The position numbers and the translations under genes are program-made. A DNA stretch of 33,104 bases from positions 1-33,104 of the forward strand of contig CANRHP010000016.1 of NCBI GenBank assembly GCA_947630455.1. The letters run 5' to 3'. Positions 1 to 11,006 of this stretch are shown here, one piece after another; the first letter of the stretch is position 1; every line of letters begins with the position of its first letter. A model generated the notes under the pieces. The model ran no database searches and was not told the origin of the DNA. It worked only from the letters and a program-made list of their open reading frames with translations. The DNA comes from an uncultured Clostridia bacterium (GTDB taxonomy: Bacteria; Bacillota; Clostridia; Christensenellales; CAG-314).

Positions 1-177
1 AAATTATAACTGCGGCAATTTAATATTTATATAAAGCTTTAATTCTCTTATTAAAATTTAACTCTCATATAAAATATTGTTTTTTCCTTACAATACAGAT
101 GATTTTTCCCTATTCAATATAGCAAGCAACACGCCAAAAGAGGCAAATTTTATTTTTTGCTCAAATCTCAAATAAAT

Positions 178-220
178 GCACCTTCCAAAGTTGTTGCTCT
201 CATTCGACTTTGGGAGGTGC
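178..220 (-). terminator. Inverted repeat downstream of trxA, putative terminator
   Basis: gcaccttccaaagt (178-191) / actttgggaggtgc (207-220): 14-bp arms with one mismatch, just after the trxA stop; weak T-tract. Confidence 0.5.
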
Positions 221-253
221 ACCTAATTGATTAGCCGCTTTTTTTAATATAAT

Positions 254-565
254 TCAAATATGTTTGGAGATAGTTTCCGTCAACTCATCTTCGTCGCATA
301 AGCCTATTATTCTGTCTACCAACTCTCCATCCTTAAAGATACACACGTTGGGAATGGAAACAATTTTGAAGCGCTTAGCGAGCTCCATAGCGTTGTCAAC
401 GTCTACCTTACCAAACTTGACATCCGCGAGTTTATCTGCTACTTCGTCGAGAATGGGCGCAAGCATTTTGCAAGGACCGCACCAAGTTGCCCAAAAATCA
501 ACCACAACCGTGCCGTTTTTTATAAATTCATCGAAGTTTTCCGTTACATCGGATATTTTGCTCAT
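254..565 (-). CDS. trxA: Thioredoxin
   Basis: WATWCGPCK active site, VSIP cis-Pro loop, 103 aa. Confidence 0.95.
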   Translation of the reverse strand: MSKISDVTENFDEFIKNGTVVVDFWATWCGPCKMLAPILDEVADKLADVKFGKVDVDNAMELAKRFKIVSIPNVCIFKDGELVDRIIGLCDEDELTETISKHI

Positions 566-580
566 TATTGTTGTCTCCTT

Positions 581-1078
581 TTATTTATTATCACTATTTA
601 TTTCTTCACTGCAATCGTTTAATGGCATTGCTTCCGCGTCTTGATCTTTTTTTGTTTCAATATTTGACGATACACTACTTATTATCGCGACAATCTTCGG
701 AGTTTCCATCCACTTGTGACGGCGCAGCTTGTCAATAAGCGCCACCAAAGCAAAACCGACAACCAATCCGCCGATAAAAAGCAGCGCGGCAATCCAATCT
801 GCCCATTTAAAACCGATTGCCATAAACAACAGTCCTAAAGCAGGTATCAAAGGAACAAGATATCCCACAAATGCGAACTTAGCGCTGTTAGTTTCCGGGA
901 TTTCCAACTCCACTGTTTCTCCTTCTTTAGCTCCCACGTCGTTAGAGGCGTAGAAATCCACATATTTTTGTTTTTCCGTCATCCCGCACTTTCCGCATGA
1001 AGCGCAAGCAGAATTACGACCAATGCGGACTTTGGCAAATTTTTTTTTTACAGTGAGGACTACGCCCTTCTCATTCAT
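581..1078 (-). CDS. RseC/SoxR-reducing system family membrane protein
   Basis: N-terminal CASCGKCG motif, two hydrophobic TM stretches; start placed at MNEKGVVL. Confidence 0.75.
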   Translation of the reverse strand: MNEKGVVLTVKKKFAKVRIGRNSACASCGKCGMTEKQKYVDFYASNDVGAKEGETVELEIPETNSAKFAFVGYLVPLIPALGLLFMAIGFKWADWIAALLFIGGLVVGFALVALIDKLRRHKWMETPKIVAIISSVSSNIETKKDQDAEAMPLNDCSEEINSDNK

Positions 1079-2867
1079 TGTTTTCCTCACATTTTATTGC
1101 AAGCTCTTCAAGCTGCCTTTCATCTACGGGAGACGGCGCATCGCTCATCATATCACTGGCATTTTGCATTTTGGGGAATGCAATCACATCTTTGATATTG
1201 TTTGTATCGGTAAGCACCATTACAAGCCGATCCAAACCCAAAGCCAAACCGCCGTGCGGTGGCGTGCCATATTTAAAAGCGTCTACAAAAAAGCCGAAAC
1301 GTTCGGCAATTTGTTCATCGCTGAATCCCAACGTTTCAAACATCAGGGTTTGTACATCTCTATTGTAGATACGCATTGAACCGCCGCCCATTTCATCGCC
1401 GTTTATCACAACGTCATAGGCTTTTGCACGCACACGTGCCGGGTCGGTACGCATATATTGCAGATCTTCATTTTTAGGACTTGTAAAAGGATGATGCATT
1501 GCAACAAATCTTCCTTCTTCCTCAGAATATTCAAACAGAGGAAAGTCCACCACCCACAATGCCGCAAAATCACCCTTGTGATACATCTCAAATTTCGCAG
1601 CAAGATGACAACGCAATGCGCCTAAAGACACCGCCGCTGTCTGCCAATCGGCATCGGCTACAATAAGCGCAATATCCCCCTGTTTCATTTGCAATGTATC
1701 GGCAATTGCATTCAATTCCTCTTTTGTAACGGCTTTGGAAAAGCTGCACTTTACGCCGTCCTTACCCAATCCGTACCAAGCGAGCCCCTTTGCTTTGTAA
1801 GTTTTAACCAGTTCCGTCAATTTGTCAAGATCCTTACGCGACAGCTTATCCGCACCTTGCTCCAATACAATTGCTCTCACTGTACCGCCGCTGTTCAATG
1901 CATTTTGGAATACGATAAAGTTGCTGTTTCTTACAGTTTGATCAAGATTTTGAATTTCCATACCAAAACGCAAATCAGGCTTGTCTGAACCAAAGCGATT
2001 CATGCATTCCGTCCAAGAAATACGTTGAAAATGCTCGGGCAGATCCACGCCGCGAATTTCCTTAAACATTTTTACCAGCAATCCTTCCGTAAGCGTCATA
2101 ACCGCTTCTTCTTGGTCGACAAAGCTCATTTCCAAGTCTATTTGTGTAAATTCGGGTTGACGGTTAGCACGCAAATCCTCATCGCGAAAACACTTGGTGA
2201 TCTGAAAATATCTGTCCATTCCGCCGATCATAAGCAATTGCTTGTACAGCTGCGGGGATTGCGGCAAAGCATAGAAGCTGCCGGGATGAATACGGCTGGG
2301 CACAAGATAATCACGTGCTCCCTCAGGAGTTGATTTGCCCAACATAGGTGTTTCTATTTCAATAAAGCCGTTTTCCGCGAGATAATTACGGGTTATCTGA
2401 TAGATTCTGCTGCGAGTGACAAGATTTTGCTGCAGCTCCGGTCTGCGTAGATCCAAATATCTGTATTTAAGACGCAGCGCCTCGTTTGCGCCGTCATCGC
2501 CAATGGAAAATGGAGTAGTATCCGCCTCGGAAAGAATTTTAAGCTCTTCCGCAACAAGCTCCACTTCGCCCGTTTTCATATTTGGATTAACATTGTTACC
2601 AATGCGGCGGCGCACCTTACCCGTCACACTGACAACGTATTCAAGCTTAATTGTAGATGCTTTGTCCAACAGCTCATTTGTGCATACGTCAGTATCAAAT
2701 ACGATTTGTACAATTCCGCTTCTGTCGCGTAATTGCAAAAATATCAGTCCGCCCAAATCACGCCTTCTGTGCACCCAGCCCATAAGCGTGATATTTTTTC
2801 CTATCTGTTCTGTCGTAACATCACCGCACATAATGCTGCGACGCTGTCCGTTCAAAAGTTCTGACAT
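1071..2867 (-). CDS. aspS: Aspartate--tRNA ligase
   Basis: Bacterial AspRS features: GWVHRRRDLGGLIFLQLRDRSG, FRDEDLRANRQPEFTQIDLEMSF, GLALGLDRLVM; 598 aa. Confidence 0.97.
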   Translation of the reverse strand: MSELLNGQRRSIMCGDVTTEQIGKNITLMGWVHRRRDLGGLIFLQLRDRSGIVQIVFDTDVCTNELLDKASTIKLEYVVSVTGKVRRRIGNNVNPNMKTGEVELVAEELKILSEADTTPFSIGDDGANEALRLKYRYLDLRRPELQQNLVTRSRIYQITRNYLAENGFIEIETPMLGKSTPEGARDYLVPSRIHPGSFYALPQSPQLYKQLLMIGGMDRYFQITKCFRDEDLRANRQPEFTQIDLEMSFVDQEEAVMTLTEGLLVKMFKEIRGVDLPEHFQRISWTECMNRFGSDKPDLRFGMEIQNLDQTVRNSNFIVFQNALNSGGTVRAIVLEQGADKLSRKDLDKLTELVKTYKAKGLAWYGLGKDGVKCSFSKAVTKEELNAIADTLQMKQGDIALIVADADWQTAAVSLGALRCHLAAKFEMYHKGDFAALWVVDFPLFEYSEEEGRFVAMHHPFTSPKNEDLQYMRTDPARVRAKAYDVVINGDEMGGGSMRIYNRDVQTLMFETLGFSDEQIAERFGFFVDAFKYGTPPHGGLALGLDRLVMVLTDTNNIKDVIAFPKMQNASDMMSDAPSPVDERQLEELAIKCEENNE

Positions 2868-2882
2868 TATTTTCTCCTAAGT

Positions 2883-4166
2883 TTACAAAACATATTTTTT
2901 GAGGTTGCGAGATTCCGTTTTAAAATTGTTCAGTACATATTCCCTGTCAATGACAACCTTCTTGGGTTCTCCCTCCTCATCTATATCATAAGATATATCT
3001 TCCACGATGTGCTCCATAATACTTTGCAATCTGCGGGCGCCGATATCCTCCAATGTATTATTTTGATCGTAAGCCACGTTGGCGATTTCGGCAATGCCGT
3101 CATCCGTAAAGCACAAATCTATGTTATCGACAGCAAGCAATTTTTTGTACTGTTGTGTAATCGCATTTTCCGGCTCGGTAAGTATTTTGATAAAATCATT
3201 CACACCCAAGCTGTCCAACTCCACGAGTACGGGAAAACGACCTTGCAACTCCGGGATAAGATCCGACACTTTACTCACATGGAATGCACCGCTGGCAATA
3301 AACAAAATGTAATCTGTTTTTATATTGCCGTATTTTGTTGATACGGTACATCCCTCTACAATAGGCAGTATGTCACGCTGCACGCCCTCTCGCGATACAT
3401 CGGGACCGTTTTGCGAGGACTTGCCCGCAATCTTATCCATTTCGTCTATGAAAATTACGCCGTCGTTTTCTGCGCGTTTAAGAGCCTCACTTTCTACGCT
3501 GTCAAGATCAATAAGCTTTTCACTTTCCTCAGCCGCGATGATTCGCAACGCCTCTTCAACGCTCACGGTGCGTTTTTTCATTTTTTTCGGCAAAATATCT
3601 CCGAAAATATTGCCTATATTGATTTCACCGCCGCCTGCTTGAAGCTCTACCGGTTTGGGGATATCCGCAACGGCAATTTCCACCTGCATTTGATCGAGAT
3701 TGTGCTTGGATACCTCATCGATCACAGCTACTTTTGTTATGCCCTCGGGTAATTCCTTGGATTGTTTCATCAACAAATCCGCAACCCTGTCTACGGCGCG
3801 TTCAAAAGCGCGAGCTTCCACTTCCTTATATCGCTCATCTTTAACAAGCCGAATTGCAACCTCAACAAGGTCTCTTATCATACTTTCTACGTCTCTGCCA
3901 ACATAGCCCACTTCTGTGTACTTCGTAGCTTCCACTTTGAGAAAAGGAGCTTTTACAAGCTTAGCGAGTCTGCGTGCGATTTCCGTTTTACCTACGCCCG
4001 TGGGTCCTTTCATAATTATGTTTTTCGGAGTTATTTCCTCACGGTCTGCCAAAGATAGCTTGCTGCGACGGTATCTGTTTCGCAAAGCAATTGCAACGGC
4101 TTTTTTAGCATTGAATTGTCCTACTATATAACGATCCAACTCGTTTACTATTTGTTTGGGCGTCAT
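2883..4166 (-). CDS. hslU: ATP-dependent protease ATPase subunit HslU/ClpY
   Basis: GPTGVGKTEIARRLAKL Walker A, TEVGYVGRDVESMIRDL, C-terminal KKYVL; adjacent to hslV. Confidence 0.96.
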   Translation of the reverse strand: MTPKQIVNELDRYIVGQFNAKKAVAIALRNRYRRSKLSLADREEITPKNIIMKGPTGVGKTEIARRLAKLVKAPFLKVEATKYTEVGYVGRDVESMIRDLVEVAIRLVKDERYKEVEARAFERAVDRVADLLMKQSKELPEGITKVAVIDEVSKHNLDQMQVEIAVADIPKPVELQAGGGEINIGNIFGDILPKKMKKRTVSVEEALRIIAAEESEKLIDLDSVESEALKRAENDGVIFIDEMDKIAGKSSQNGPDVSREGVQRDILPIVEGCTVSTKYGNIKTDYILFIASGAFHVSKVSDLIPELQGRFPVLVELDSLGVNDFIKILTEPENAITQQYKKLLAVDNIDLCFTDDGIAEIANVAYDQNNTLEDIGARRLQSIMEHIVEDISYDIDEEGEPKKVVIDREYVLNNFKTESRNLKKYVL

Positions 4167-4167
4167 A

Positions 4168-4719
4168 CTATGCCTCCTCTACGGTGATATGACCGTTTGT
4201 AAATACGCAGATTTCACTGGCGATCTGCAATGCCTTGGCAGCGATTTCCTTTGCGGACAAATCGGTGTTGCGTATCAATGCTTTAGCTGCAGCAAGGGCG
4301 TAGTTTCCCCCGCTGCCAATTGCGCATACTCCGTCATCCGGTTCTATTACATCTCCATTGCCGGACAGTAAAAATATATTCTCTTTGTCAGCAACAATCA
4401 TCATTGCCTCCAATTTGCGCATCACATTGTCGCGACGCCAAAGCTGTGCCACTTCTACTGCCGAACGAAGAAGATTGCCGCTGAATTTTTGCAGCATTTC
4501 CTCAAATTTCTCCGAAAGGGTGAAGGCGTCGGCAACAGAACCGGCAAAACCTGTGACAATTTTACCGTCATATATACGGCGCACCTTTACTGCGTTACCC
4601 TTCATTATCACGTTTTGTCCCTGCGTTACCTGTCCGTCGCCCGCAACGGCAATTTTTCCGTCACGCTTTACGGCACAAATAGTTGTTCCCTTGATTGTAT
4701 CGGCAAAAACCTCTGACAT
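4168..4719 (-). CDS. hslV: ATP-dependent protease peptidase subunit HslV/ClpQ
   Basis: [22 protein letters not shown]..., [25 protein letters not shown] upstream. Confidence 0.95.
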   Translation of the reverse strand: MSEVFADTIKGTTICAVKRDGKIAVAGDGQVTQGQNVIMKGNAVKVRRIYDGKIVTGFAGSVADAFTLSEKFEEMLQKFSGNLLRSAVEVAQLWRRDNVMRKLEAMMIVADKENIFLLSGNGDVIEPDDGVCAIGSGGNYALAAAKALIRNTDLSAKEIAAKALQIASEICVFTNGHITVEEA

Positions 4720-4730
4720 CTTACATCTCC

Positions 4731-6032
4731 TTAAATATTGATTACTGTTTTTTTCATAGATTCGATTGCTCTACTCGTATACGCAAGCTTGCGTTTTGTC
4801 TTATCCTTGATGTGCTCACACAACGGATCGAGGATACCAAAACTACTGTTCATTGGTACATACTCACCGAAATCCGTAGATATGTGCTTGCACAAAGCGC
4901 CCGTAACGGTGTCCCCTCCGAATTGTACCGGAGACAAACCGCTGAATAACCTGAAAGCCTGCAGTGCTGCAACCAGGCCGCTTACCGTAGACTCCATATA
5001 CCCCTCCACACCGGTCAATTGTCCGGCAAAAAATAATTTTGGATTACTTTTTACCTGGAAACAACAATTGAGGAGCTTTGGAGCGTTTATATATGTATTT
5101 CTGTGCATTACGCCGTAGCGAACAAACTCGGCGTTTCTAAGCGCAGGAATCATAGAAAATACACGTTTTTGTTCGCCATATTTGAGGTTAGTCTGAAATC
5201 CAACCAAATTGTAACGTGTACCTTCGACGTTCTCCTTACGCAGCTGCAAAACCGCATAAGGTTTTTCATTTTTACGCGCGTCTTTTAGCCCAATTGGCTT
5301 AAGCGGACCGAAACGCATTGTATCCAATCCTCTTTTAGCCATTACCTCTATTGGCATACATCCTTCAAAAACATTATTTTCAAAGTCTTTGAGCTCTACT
5401 GTTTCCGCATTGACAAGATTGTTATAAAAATCGAGATATTCATTCTTATCCATCGGACAATTTACGTAGTCGGCATCGCCCTTGTCGTAGCGGCTCGCGA
5501 CGAACGCGCTATCAAAGTCAATTGATTCTGCCGTTACGATAGGAGCTACCGCATCAAAAAAGTACAGAAAATTTTGTCCGAAAAGCTTACGAAATGCGGG
5601 AATAAGAGCTTCGTCGGTTAGAGGTCCTGTAGCCACAATAACGAAATCGTAATTTTCAGTACCGAGACTAGTTTCCACCGCAGTAATCCTGTTAAAATTG
5701 GGATAATCGTTAAGAACGGCTGTTACCTGTTCGGAAAAATTCGATCTGTTTACAGCCAACGCATTGCCCGCCGGCACTCGCGATTGCTCTGCAATGCGGA
5801 GAATCATGCTGTCAAGAAGTCTCATTTCCGCTTTCAACAATCCGCTGGACGTAGACAAGTCCTCACTCTTAAAGGAATTTGAACACACCACCTCACACAA
5901 CGTATCTAAGTGATGAGCCGGAGAAAATTTTTGTGGCTTCATTTCCACAAGCGTTACATCCACCCCGCGTTTGAGCAATTGATAGCATGCCTCACAGCCT
6001 GCAAAACCTCCGCCGATTACTTTAGCTTTCAC
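4731..6032 (-). CDS. trmFO: Methylenetetrahydrofolate--tRNA-(uracil-5-)-methyltransferase TrmFO
   Basis: [14 protein letters not shown] motif, [21 protein letters not shown]; 433 aa, next to topA. Confidence 0.94.
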   Translation of the reverse strand: MKAKVIGGGFAGCEACYQLLKRGVDVTLVEMKPQKFSPAHHLDTLCEVVCSNSFKSEDLSTSSGLLKAEMRLLDSMILRIAEQSRVPAGNALAVNRSNFSEQVTAVLNDYPNFNRITAVETSLGTENYDFVIVATGPLTDEALIPAFRKLFGQNFLYFFDAVAPIVTAESIDFDSAFVASRYDKGDADYVNCPMDKNEYLDFYNNLVNAETVELKDFENNVFEGCMPIEVMAKRGLDTMRFGPLKPIGLKDARKNEKPYAVLQLRKENVEGTRYNLVGFQTNLKYGEQKRVFSMIPALRNAEFVRYGVMHRNTYINAPKLLNCCFQVKSNPKLFFAGQLTGVEGYMESTVSGLVAALQAFRLFSGLSPVQFGGDTVTGALCKHISTDFGEYVPMNSSFGILDPLCEHIKDKTKRKLAYTSRAIESMKKTVINI

Positions 6033-8244
6033 TTACTTCACCGCCGTCGTACTTGCAGTCTTTGTTGGAACAACGAATATATTTTTTACCACGCAGATTT
6101 TTATACACAAGATGCGCTCCACATTGCGGACAAAACTGCCCCGTAGGCACATCCCAGGAAACAAAATCGCAATTGGGATACCCCGAACAACCGTAAAATG
6201 TAATGCCGCGCTTTGATACACGCTTTGTGACATCTTTTCCGCATTTAGGACATTTGGCAACCACTTCCGTAATTGGCTTGGTGTTGTGGCAAGCGGGATA
6301 ATTACTGCAGGAAAGGTATTTTCCGTATTTGCCTTGCCGTTCCAACATTTTGGCTCCGCAAATTTCGCACACAAAATCCGTCTCTTTAGGGGGAGTTTTT
6401 TCTTTCAAGCTTTTGATATTTGAACAGGCGGGATAGTTGCTGCATGCAAGATACTTGCCATAACGACCGGTTTTAACCACCATTGGAGCGCCGCATTTAT
6501 CGCATATCACATCGGAAACTTCATCCTGCACCGCTACCTTATGAGACCTCATTGCCGTATCAACTTCCTTCAGCATGGGCTTGTAAAAGCTGTCCACAAC
6601 CTTATACCACGGCTCGCCATTGTCCTCAATAGCATCCAGTCGATCCTCCATTTCGGCGGTAAACTGCACATCAACAACCTCACCGAAATATTGTTGAAGA
6701 TACTCTGTTACCTGTATACCGAGATTACTTGGCACCAAAGCTTTGCCGTCCTTGTTTACGTACTCGCGCTTGTAAAGCGTTTGCATAATGGTTGCATAAG
6801 TACTTGGACGCCCAATTCCTTTTTCCTCCATTGCTTTTATGATACTTGCCTCGGTATAACGTGCCGGCGCCTTGGTAAAGCGCTGCTCCGAATTTAACTT
6901 TACCAATTTAAGCGTATCTCCGACTTCAAGTGTCGGCAAAGCGGCATTTTCATCATCCTCATCTTTATCCTTGGATTTAGATTCACTATAAATAGCAAGG
7001 TAACCGTCAAATATCGGTGTTCTGCCCGTGGCACTCAAACCGCACGTTCCGCACCCCATAGAAACAGATACGGTGTTGTATTTGGCGGGAGACGCTTGGC
7101 TTGCCAAAAAACGCTCGTATATAAGCTTATACAGCAAATATTGATTACGCTGCACCTTGTCCTTGATAGAATCCGGCGTAAGCTCAAGATTTATCGGACG
7201 AATAGCCTCATGAGCGTCCTGTGCTTGCTTTTTTGTTGCATAAAATACCGGTTTTTCGGGGACATAATTTTCCCCATACACCTTGGCGATATGTTCACGC
7301 GCAGCAAACACCGCGTCGGTAGACACACGCACCGAATCGGTACGTATGTAAGTAACCAACGCCACATGTCCCATACCCGCAATGTCAAAGCCCTCGTACA
7401 ACTGCTGCGCTACCGACATCGCTAAGCTGCTTGACATACGCAGTTTATTGACGGCGTCCTGTTGCATTGTGCTGGTGGTAAAAGGGGGCTGCGGTCGTGA
7501 TTGCGTAACTGATTTTTTGACCGAAGAAACAACGTACTCATTGTTGTTGAGTACTTGCAAAATTTCATCGCATTGTTCTTTATTTTTAATTTTAATCTTT
7601 TTACCGTTCTGTTCCGTAAGCACCGCTTTAAATTGAGGCTTGTTTTTGGGTTTTTCCAATAGTGCCGAAACGTGCCAAAACTCCTCGGGTTTGAATTTTT
7701 GAATCTCTTTTTCACGATCTACGATTATGCGTAGGGCAGCCGACTGCACTCTGCCTGCAGAAAGCTTATTGGTGATCTTTTTGCAAAGTACTGGAGACAG
7801 TGTATATCCTACAAGCCTATCCAGTACGCGACGCGCTTGCTGCGCATCTACCAAGCCTTTGTTGATATAGTTGGGATTTTGAATGGCATTGTTAACTGCT
7901 TTTTTGGAAATTTCGTTGAACATTATGCGGTTTTTCTCATTTGGATCGAGATTGAGCGCACACTGTAAATGATATGATATGGCTTCTCCTTCACGGTCCG
8001 GGTCGGTTGCAAGATAAACCTTTTCGGCACGAGCCACCTCCTTTTTAAGGCGCTCGATAGTTTCTTTCTGCTCCGGCTTTCGTGCCTGCAAGGATGGCTC
8101 GTAGTTGTGATTGAAATCGATTCCCATCTCTTTATCCGGCAAATCCCAAATGTGTCCGCGTGACGCGTCCACACGGTAGTCGGATCCAAGATACTTCGCT
8201 ATTGTTTTCGCTTTTGCGGGAGATTCCACAATTACTAACTTCAT
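6022..8244 (-). CDS. topA: DNA topoisomerase I
   Basis: MKLVIVESPAKAKTIAKYLG, YIRTDSVRVS, four C-terminal Cys4 zinc ribbons. Confidence 0.97.
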   Translation of the reverse strand: MKLVIVESPAKAKTIAKYLGSDYRVDASRGHIWDLPDKEMGIDFNHNYEPSLQARKPEQKETIERLKKEVARAEKVYLATDPDREGEAISYHLQCALNLDPNEKNRIMFNEISKKAVNNAIQNPNYINKGLVDAQQARRVLDRLVGYTLSPVLCKKITNKLSAGRVQSAALRIIVDREKEIQKFKPEEFWHVSALLEKPKNKPQFKAVLTEQNGKKIKIKNKEQCDEILQVLNNNEYVVSSVKKSVTQSRPQPPFTTSTMQQDAVNKLRMSSSLAMSVAQQLYEGFDIAGMGHVALVTYIRTDSVRVSTDAVFAAREHIAKVYGENYVPEKPVFYATKKQAQDAHEAIRPINLELTPDSIKDKVQRNQYLLYKLIYERFLASQASPAKYNTVSVSMGCGTCGLSATGRTPIFDGYLAIYSESKSKDKDEDDENAALPTLEVGDTLKLVKLNSEQRFTKAPARYTEASIIKAMEEKGIGRPSTYATIMQTLYKREYVNKDGKALVPSNLGIQVTEYLQQYFGEVVDVQFTAEMEDRLDAIEDNGEPWYKVVDSFYKPMLKEVDTAMRSHKVAVQDEVSDVICDKCGAPMVVKTGRYGKYLACSNYPACSNIKSLKEKTPPKETDFVCEICGAKMLERQGKYGKYLSCSNYPACHNTKPITEVVAKCPKCGKDVTKRVSKRGITFYGCSGYPNCDFVSWDVPTGQFCPQCGAHLVYKNLRGKKYIRCSNKDCKYDGGEVSES

Positions 8245-9329
8245 TCAATTCCTCCATACAGTCGGTAGGTGTTTCCAGCCAACTTAGCAATTATACTCCT
8301 TAATTCCAGATTTGCCAACAAAAAATTCAGATCGGCGGGTGAAATACCTGTTTGCAACACTAATTCGTCAAAGGTAAGTTGTCCTACAGACAAGGCATTG
8401 ACTATGGCTTGCTCTTCTATACTCATCTGATAAGCTTGTTTCGAATTTACATATTTTTCCAATCCGTAAAAATCCACAATGTCACGCGGCGTTGTGACGC
8501 ATGCGCTCTGAACCGATTTGATGAGATGATTGCTTCCTTGAAAACCGGGATCGTAAATTTCACCGGGAACGACAAATATATCTTTTCCTTGATCCAATGC
8601 AAGCTCCACAGTGGAATTTGTACCGCTTTTTGCAGGAGCCTGACATACCAAAACTCCTCGTGATAAACCGGAAACGATACGGTTGCGATAGGGAAAATGA
8701 TATGCAAAGGGCTGTGCATTCATACCGTATTCGGATACAACCAAACCACCGCTGCTTATTATTCTTTCAGCCAATCCCACATTTGCCGCGGGATACACAT
8801 TGAGCAGCCCACCGCCCAATACCGCAATAGTTTTACCATGCTCCTCTAACGTCGTTTCGTGCGCTATGGAGTCCACTCCGTAAGCCAACCCGCTGACAAT
8901 TGTAAAATAATCACATAAAATTGCGGTAAAGTCATGTGTAATACGTCTACCGTAGGAGGATACTTTACGCGTACCGATTACCGCAAGACACTCTGAAGCC
9001 AACAACTTTGCATTGCCCTTACAAAAAAGTATATAGGGCATTTCCTCTATTTCGCGCAAAGTGTTCGGATAATCGGAAGAGACATACGTCACCGCAAAAA
9101 TTTCATTTTTTTCCATTTTGTCGATTATCGAGTCATACCCGCGCTTTCTTATACCGTTGTATACGTCCGCATAATTGCTGCCGAGCAGCTTTTCGATCGA
9201 TTTATCTTTACCGAAATTGGCAACAAGATCCTCCGCCCCGTCAAACATATTCCAAAGCTGAAAAAATTTAGGAGCGGAAACACCTATGTCTCCCAATAAA
9301 ATACAGATTTTTTCCTCTAATGTGTACAT
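8241..9329 (-). CDS. dprA: DNA-processing protein DprA
   Basis: GTRKVSSYGRR, SGLAYGVDSIAH, VVSEYG, FPYRNRIVSGLS Rossmann-like motifs; start at MYTLEEK, alternative TTG at 9353. Confidence 0.93.
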   Translation of the reverse strand: MYTLEEKICILLGDIGVSAPKFFQLWNMFDGAEDLVANFGKDKSIEKLLGSNYADVYNGIRKRGYDSIIDKMEKNEIFAVTYVSSDYPNTLREIEEMPYILFCKGNAKLLASECLAVIGTRKVSSYGRRITHDFTAILCDYFTIVSGLAYGVDSIAHETTLEEHGKTIAVLGGGLLNVYPAANVGLAERIISSGGLVVSEYGMNAQPFAYHFPYRNRIVSGLSRGVLVCQAPAKSGTNSTVELALDQGKDIFVVPGEIYDPGFQGSNHLIKSVQSACVTTPRDIVDFYGLEKYVNSKQAYQMSIEEQAIVNALSVGQLTFDELVLQTGISPADLNFLLANLELRSIIAKLAGNTYRLYGGIE

Positions 9330-9330
9330 A

Positions 9331-10854
9331 TCAAACCCTGTATTTTCTATCAAGCTGTCTATATTGAAGTGATTCTGCTACATGCTTGACAGAGATGTTC
9401 TCTACGCCGTCCAAATCGGCAATTGTACGCGCCACCTTTAGAATACGATTATAAGCGCGAGCGGTAAGATTGAGTTTTTTGAACGAATCTTCCAGTAAAA
9501 ACGTACTTTGTTTATCCAATTTGCAAAACTTTTTGATGTCGGCGGACGTCATTTGTGCATTACAACGCCGTCCATAAGGAGCTAAACGCTTGTGTTGAAT
9601 ATCCCGAGCCTTATTGACACGTTCTCTTATTACCGCTGAAGCCTCGGCAAGATTGTCTTCTTGTAACTCATTGTATGAGACGTTGTCTACCTCTATGTGA
9701 ATATCTATTCTATCTAGCAGCGGACCCGACAGCTTGTTGAGATATCTGTGTATTTGAGAGGCAGTACATTTGCATTCTGCCGTTGCGCTGCCGTAATTGC
9801 CGCAGGGACAGGGGTTCATGCTTGCAATCAACATGAAATCGGCAGGATAAGTAACGGAGATGGCGTTTCTCGCGACGGTGATTACGCCATCCTCTAATGG
9901 TTGACGGAGTGTTTCCAACGTTTGCCGGTTGTATTCGGGTAATTCGTCGAGAAACAGAACGCCGTTGTGCGCGAGACTAACCTCTCCGGGGCGGGCTTTG
10001 TTGCCGCCGCCGGTAAGAGCTACCATAGTTGACGAATGATGCGGCGAACGAAACGGACGCTCGTAAATAAATCCGTCCAACTGACCCGAGACACTATGAA
10101 TTTTTGCCACTTCCAACGCTTCTTCAAAAGTAAGATTAGGCATTATGGAGGGTACCGCTCTCGCAAGCATGGTTTTGCCTGCTCCGGGAGGACCGATCAT
10201 AATAATATTATGACCACCCGCAACGGCTATTTCCATTGCCCGCTTCGCGGCGTACTGTCCCTTTATGTATTTGAAATCGTTATCACTATGATTGACATCG
10301 AGATCGCTCTTCCAACTGCGGATCGCAATCGGTTCCAACTCCGTTTGCCCCGTTAAAAAATCCACAGCTTGATGAAGTGTGTCAACCGTATATACCGTTG
10401 CTCCCTCTATAAACACCGCCTCACCCGCGTTAGCCGTGGGAATAACAAAAATCTTTTCCCCCTGCTGCACGGCAGTTATCAGCATAGGCAACAACCCGTT
10501 TACTTTGCGTACTTCTCCATTTAGTGAAAGCTCGCCCAAAACAACGGCTCTTCTGAGAGTATCATAAGGAATTTGTTTGCTTGCCGCCAACATTCCCACC
10601 GCAATGGGCAAATCGTACAAACTGCCTTCTTTCTTAATGTCGGCAGGTGCGAGATTGACAACAACCGCAGCAACGGGATACTGATATCCGCTGTTTTTAA
10701 TGGCAGAACGCACGCGTTCCTTGGATTCCTTCACCGCCGTATCGGCTAAACCGACAATGTCATAGGAGGGCATGCCGGAATGCATATCAATCTCTGCCTG
10801 CACGGGAAAACCGTCTAATCCCCTCAGTCCGAAGCTTTTTATCAATGCGAGCAT
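9331..10854 (-). CDS. comM: YifB family Mg chelatase-like AAA ATPase (ComM)
   Basis: MLALIKSFGLRGLDGFPVQAEIDMHSGMPSYDIVGLADTAVKESKERVRSA, GPPGAGKTMLARAVPSIMP, PFRSPHHSST. Confidence 0.94.
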   Translation of the reverse strand: MLALIKSFGLRGLDGFPVQAEIDMHSGMPSYDIVGLADTAVKESKERVRSAIKNSGYQYPVAAVVVNLAPADIKKEGSLYDLPIAVGMLAASKQIPYDTLRRAVVLGELSLNGEVRKVNGLLPMLITAVQQGEKIFVIPTANAGEAVFIEGATVYTVDTLHQAVDFLTGQTELEPIAIRSWKSDLDVNHSDNDFKYIKGQYAAKRAMEIAVAGGHNIIMIGPPGAGKTMLARAVPSIMPNLTFEEALEVAKIHSVSGQLDGFIYERPFRSPHHSSTMVALTGGGNKARPGEVSLAHNGVLFLDELPEYNRQTLETLRQPLEDGVITVARNAISVTYPADFMLIASMNPCPCGNYGSATAECKCTASQIHRYLNKLSGPLLDRIDIHIEVDNVSYNELQEDNLAEASAVIRERVNKARDIQHKRLAPYGRRCNAQMTSADIKKFCKLDKQSTFLLEDSFKKLNLTARAYNRILKVARTIADLDGVENISVKHVAESLQYRQLDRKYRV

Positions 10855-10886
10855 AAAATTTCTCCGTTGTAGAATATCCAATTATT

Positions 10887-10915
10887 AGTATAGCGACGAA
10901 AAAGAAATTACGCAA
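10887..10915 (-). promoter_or_regulatory. Putative sigma-A promoter for comM
   Basis: Minus strand TTGCGT (10910-10915) - 17 nt - TATACT (10887-10892), about 33 nt upstream of the comM ATG with a GGAG in between. Confidence 0.6.
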
Positions 10916-10970
10916 GAATTTTTATATAAATTATATAAAAAGATATTTCCTAATTTACAACAAAAGTAAC

Positions 10971-10997
10971 AAAAAAGCGACTTTATCAAAGTCGCTT
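10971..10997 (-). terminator. Intrinsic terminator downstream of rplS
   Basis: aagcgacttt / aaagtcgctt 10-bp perfect stem (10975-10984 / 10988-10997) followed on the minus strand by a T-tract; 10 nt past the rplS stop. Confidence 0.85.
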
Positions 10998-11006
10998 GCT
11001 TTGTAT

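Noticed and set aside
1-250. Possible gene or regulatory RNA at the left edge
   Set aside because: AT-rich, no ORF with support; only the putative trxA terminator stands out.
6022-6560. Cys4 clusters repeated at the end of topA as possible tandem repeat or recombination product
   Set aside because: Multiple C-terminal zinc ribbons are normal for bacterial TopA.
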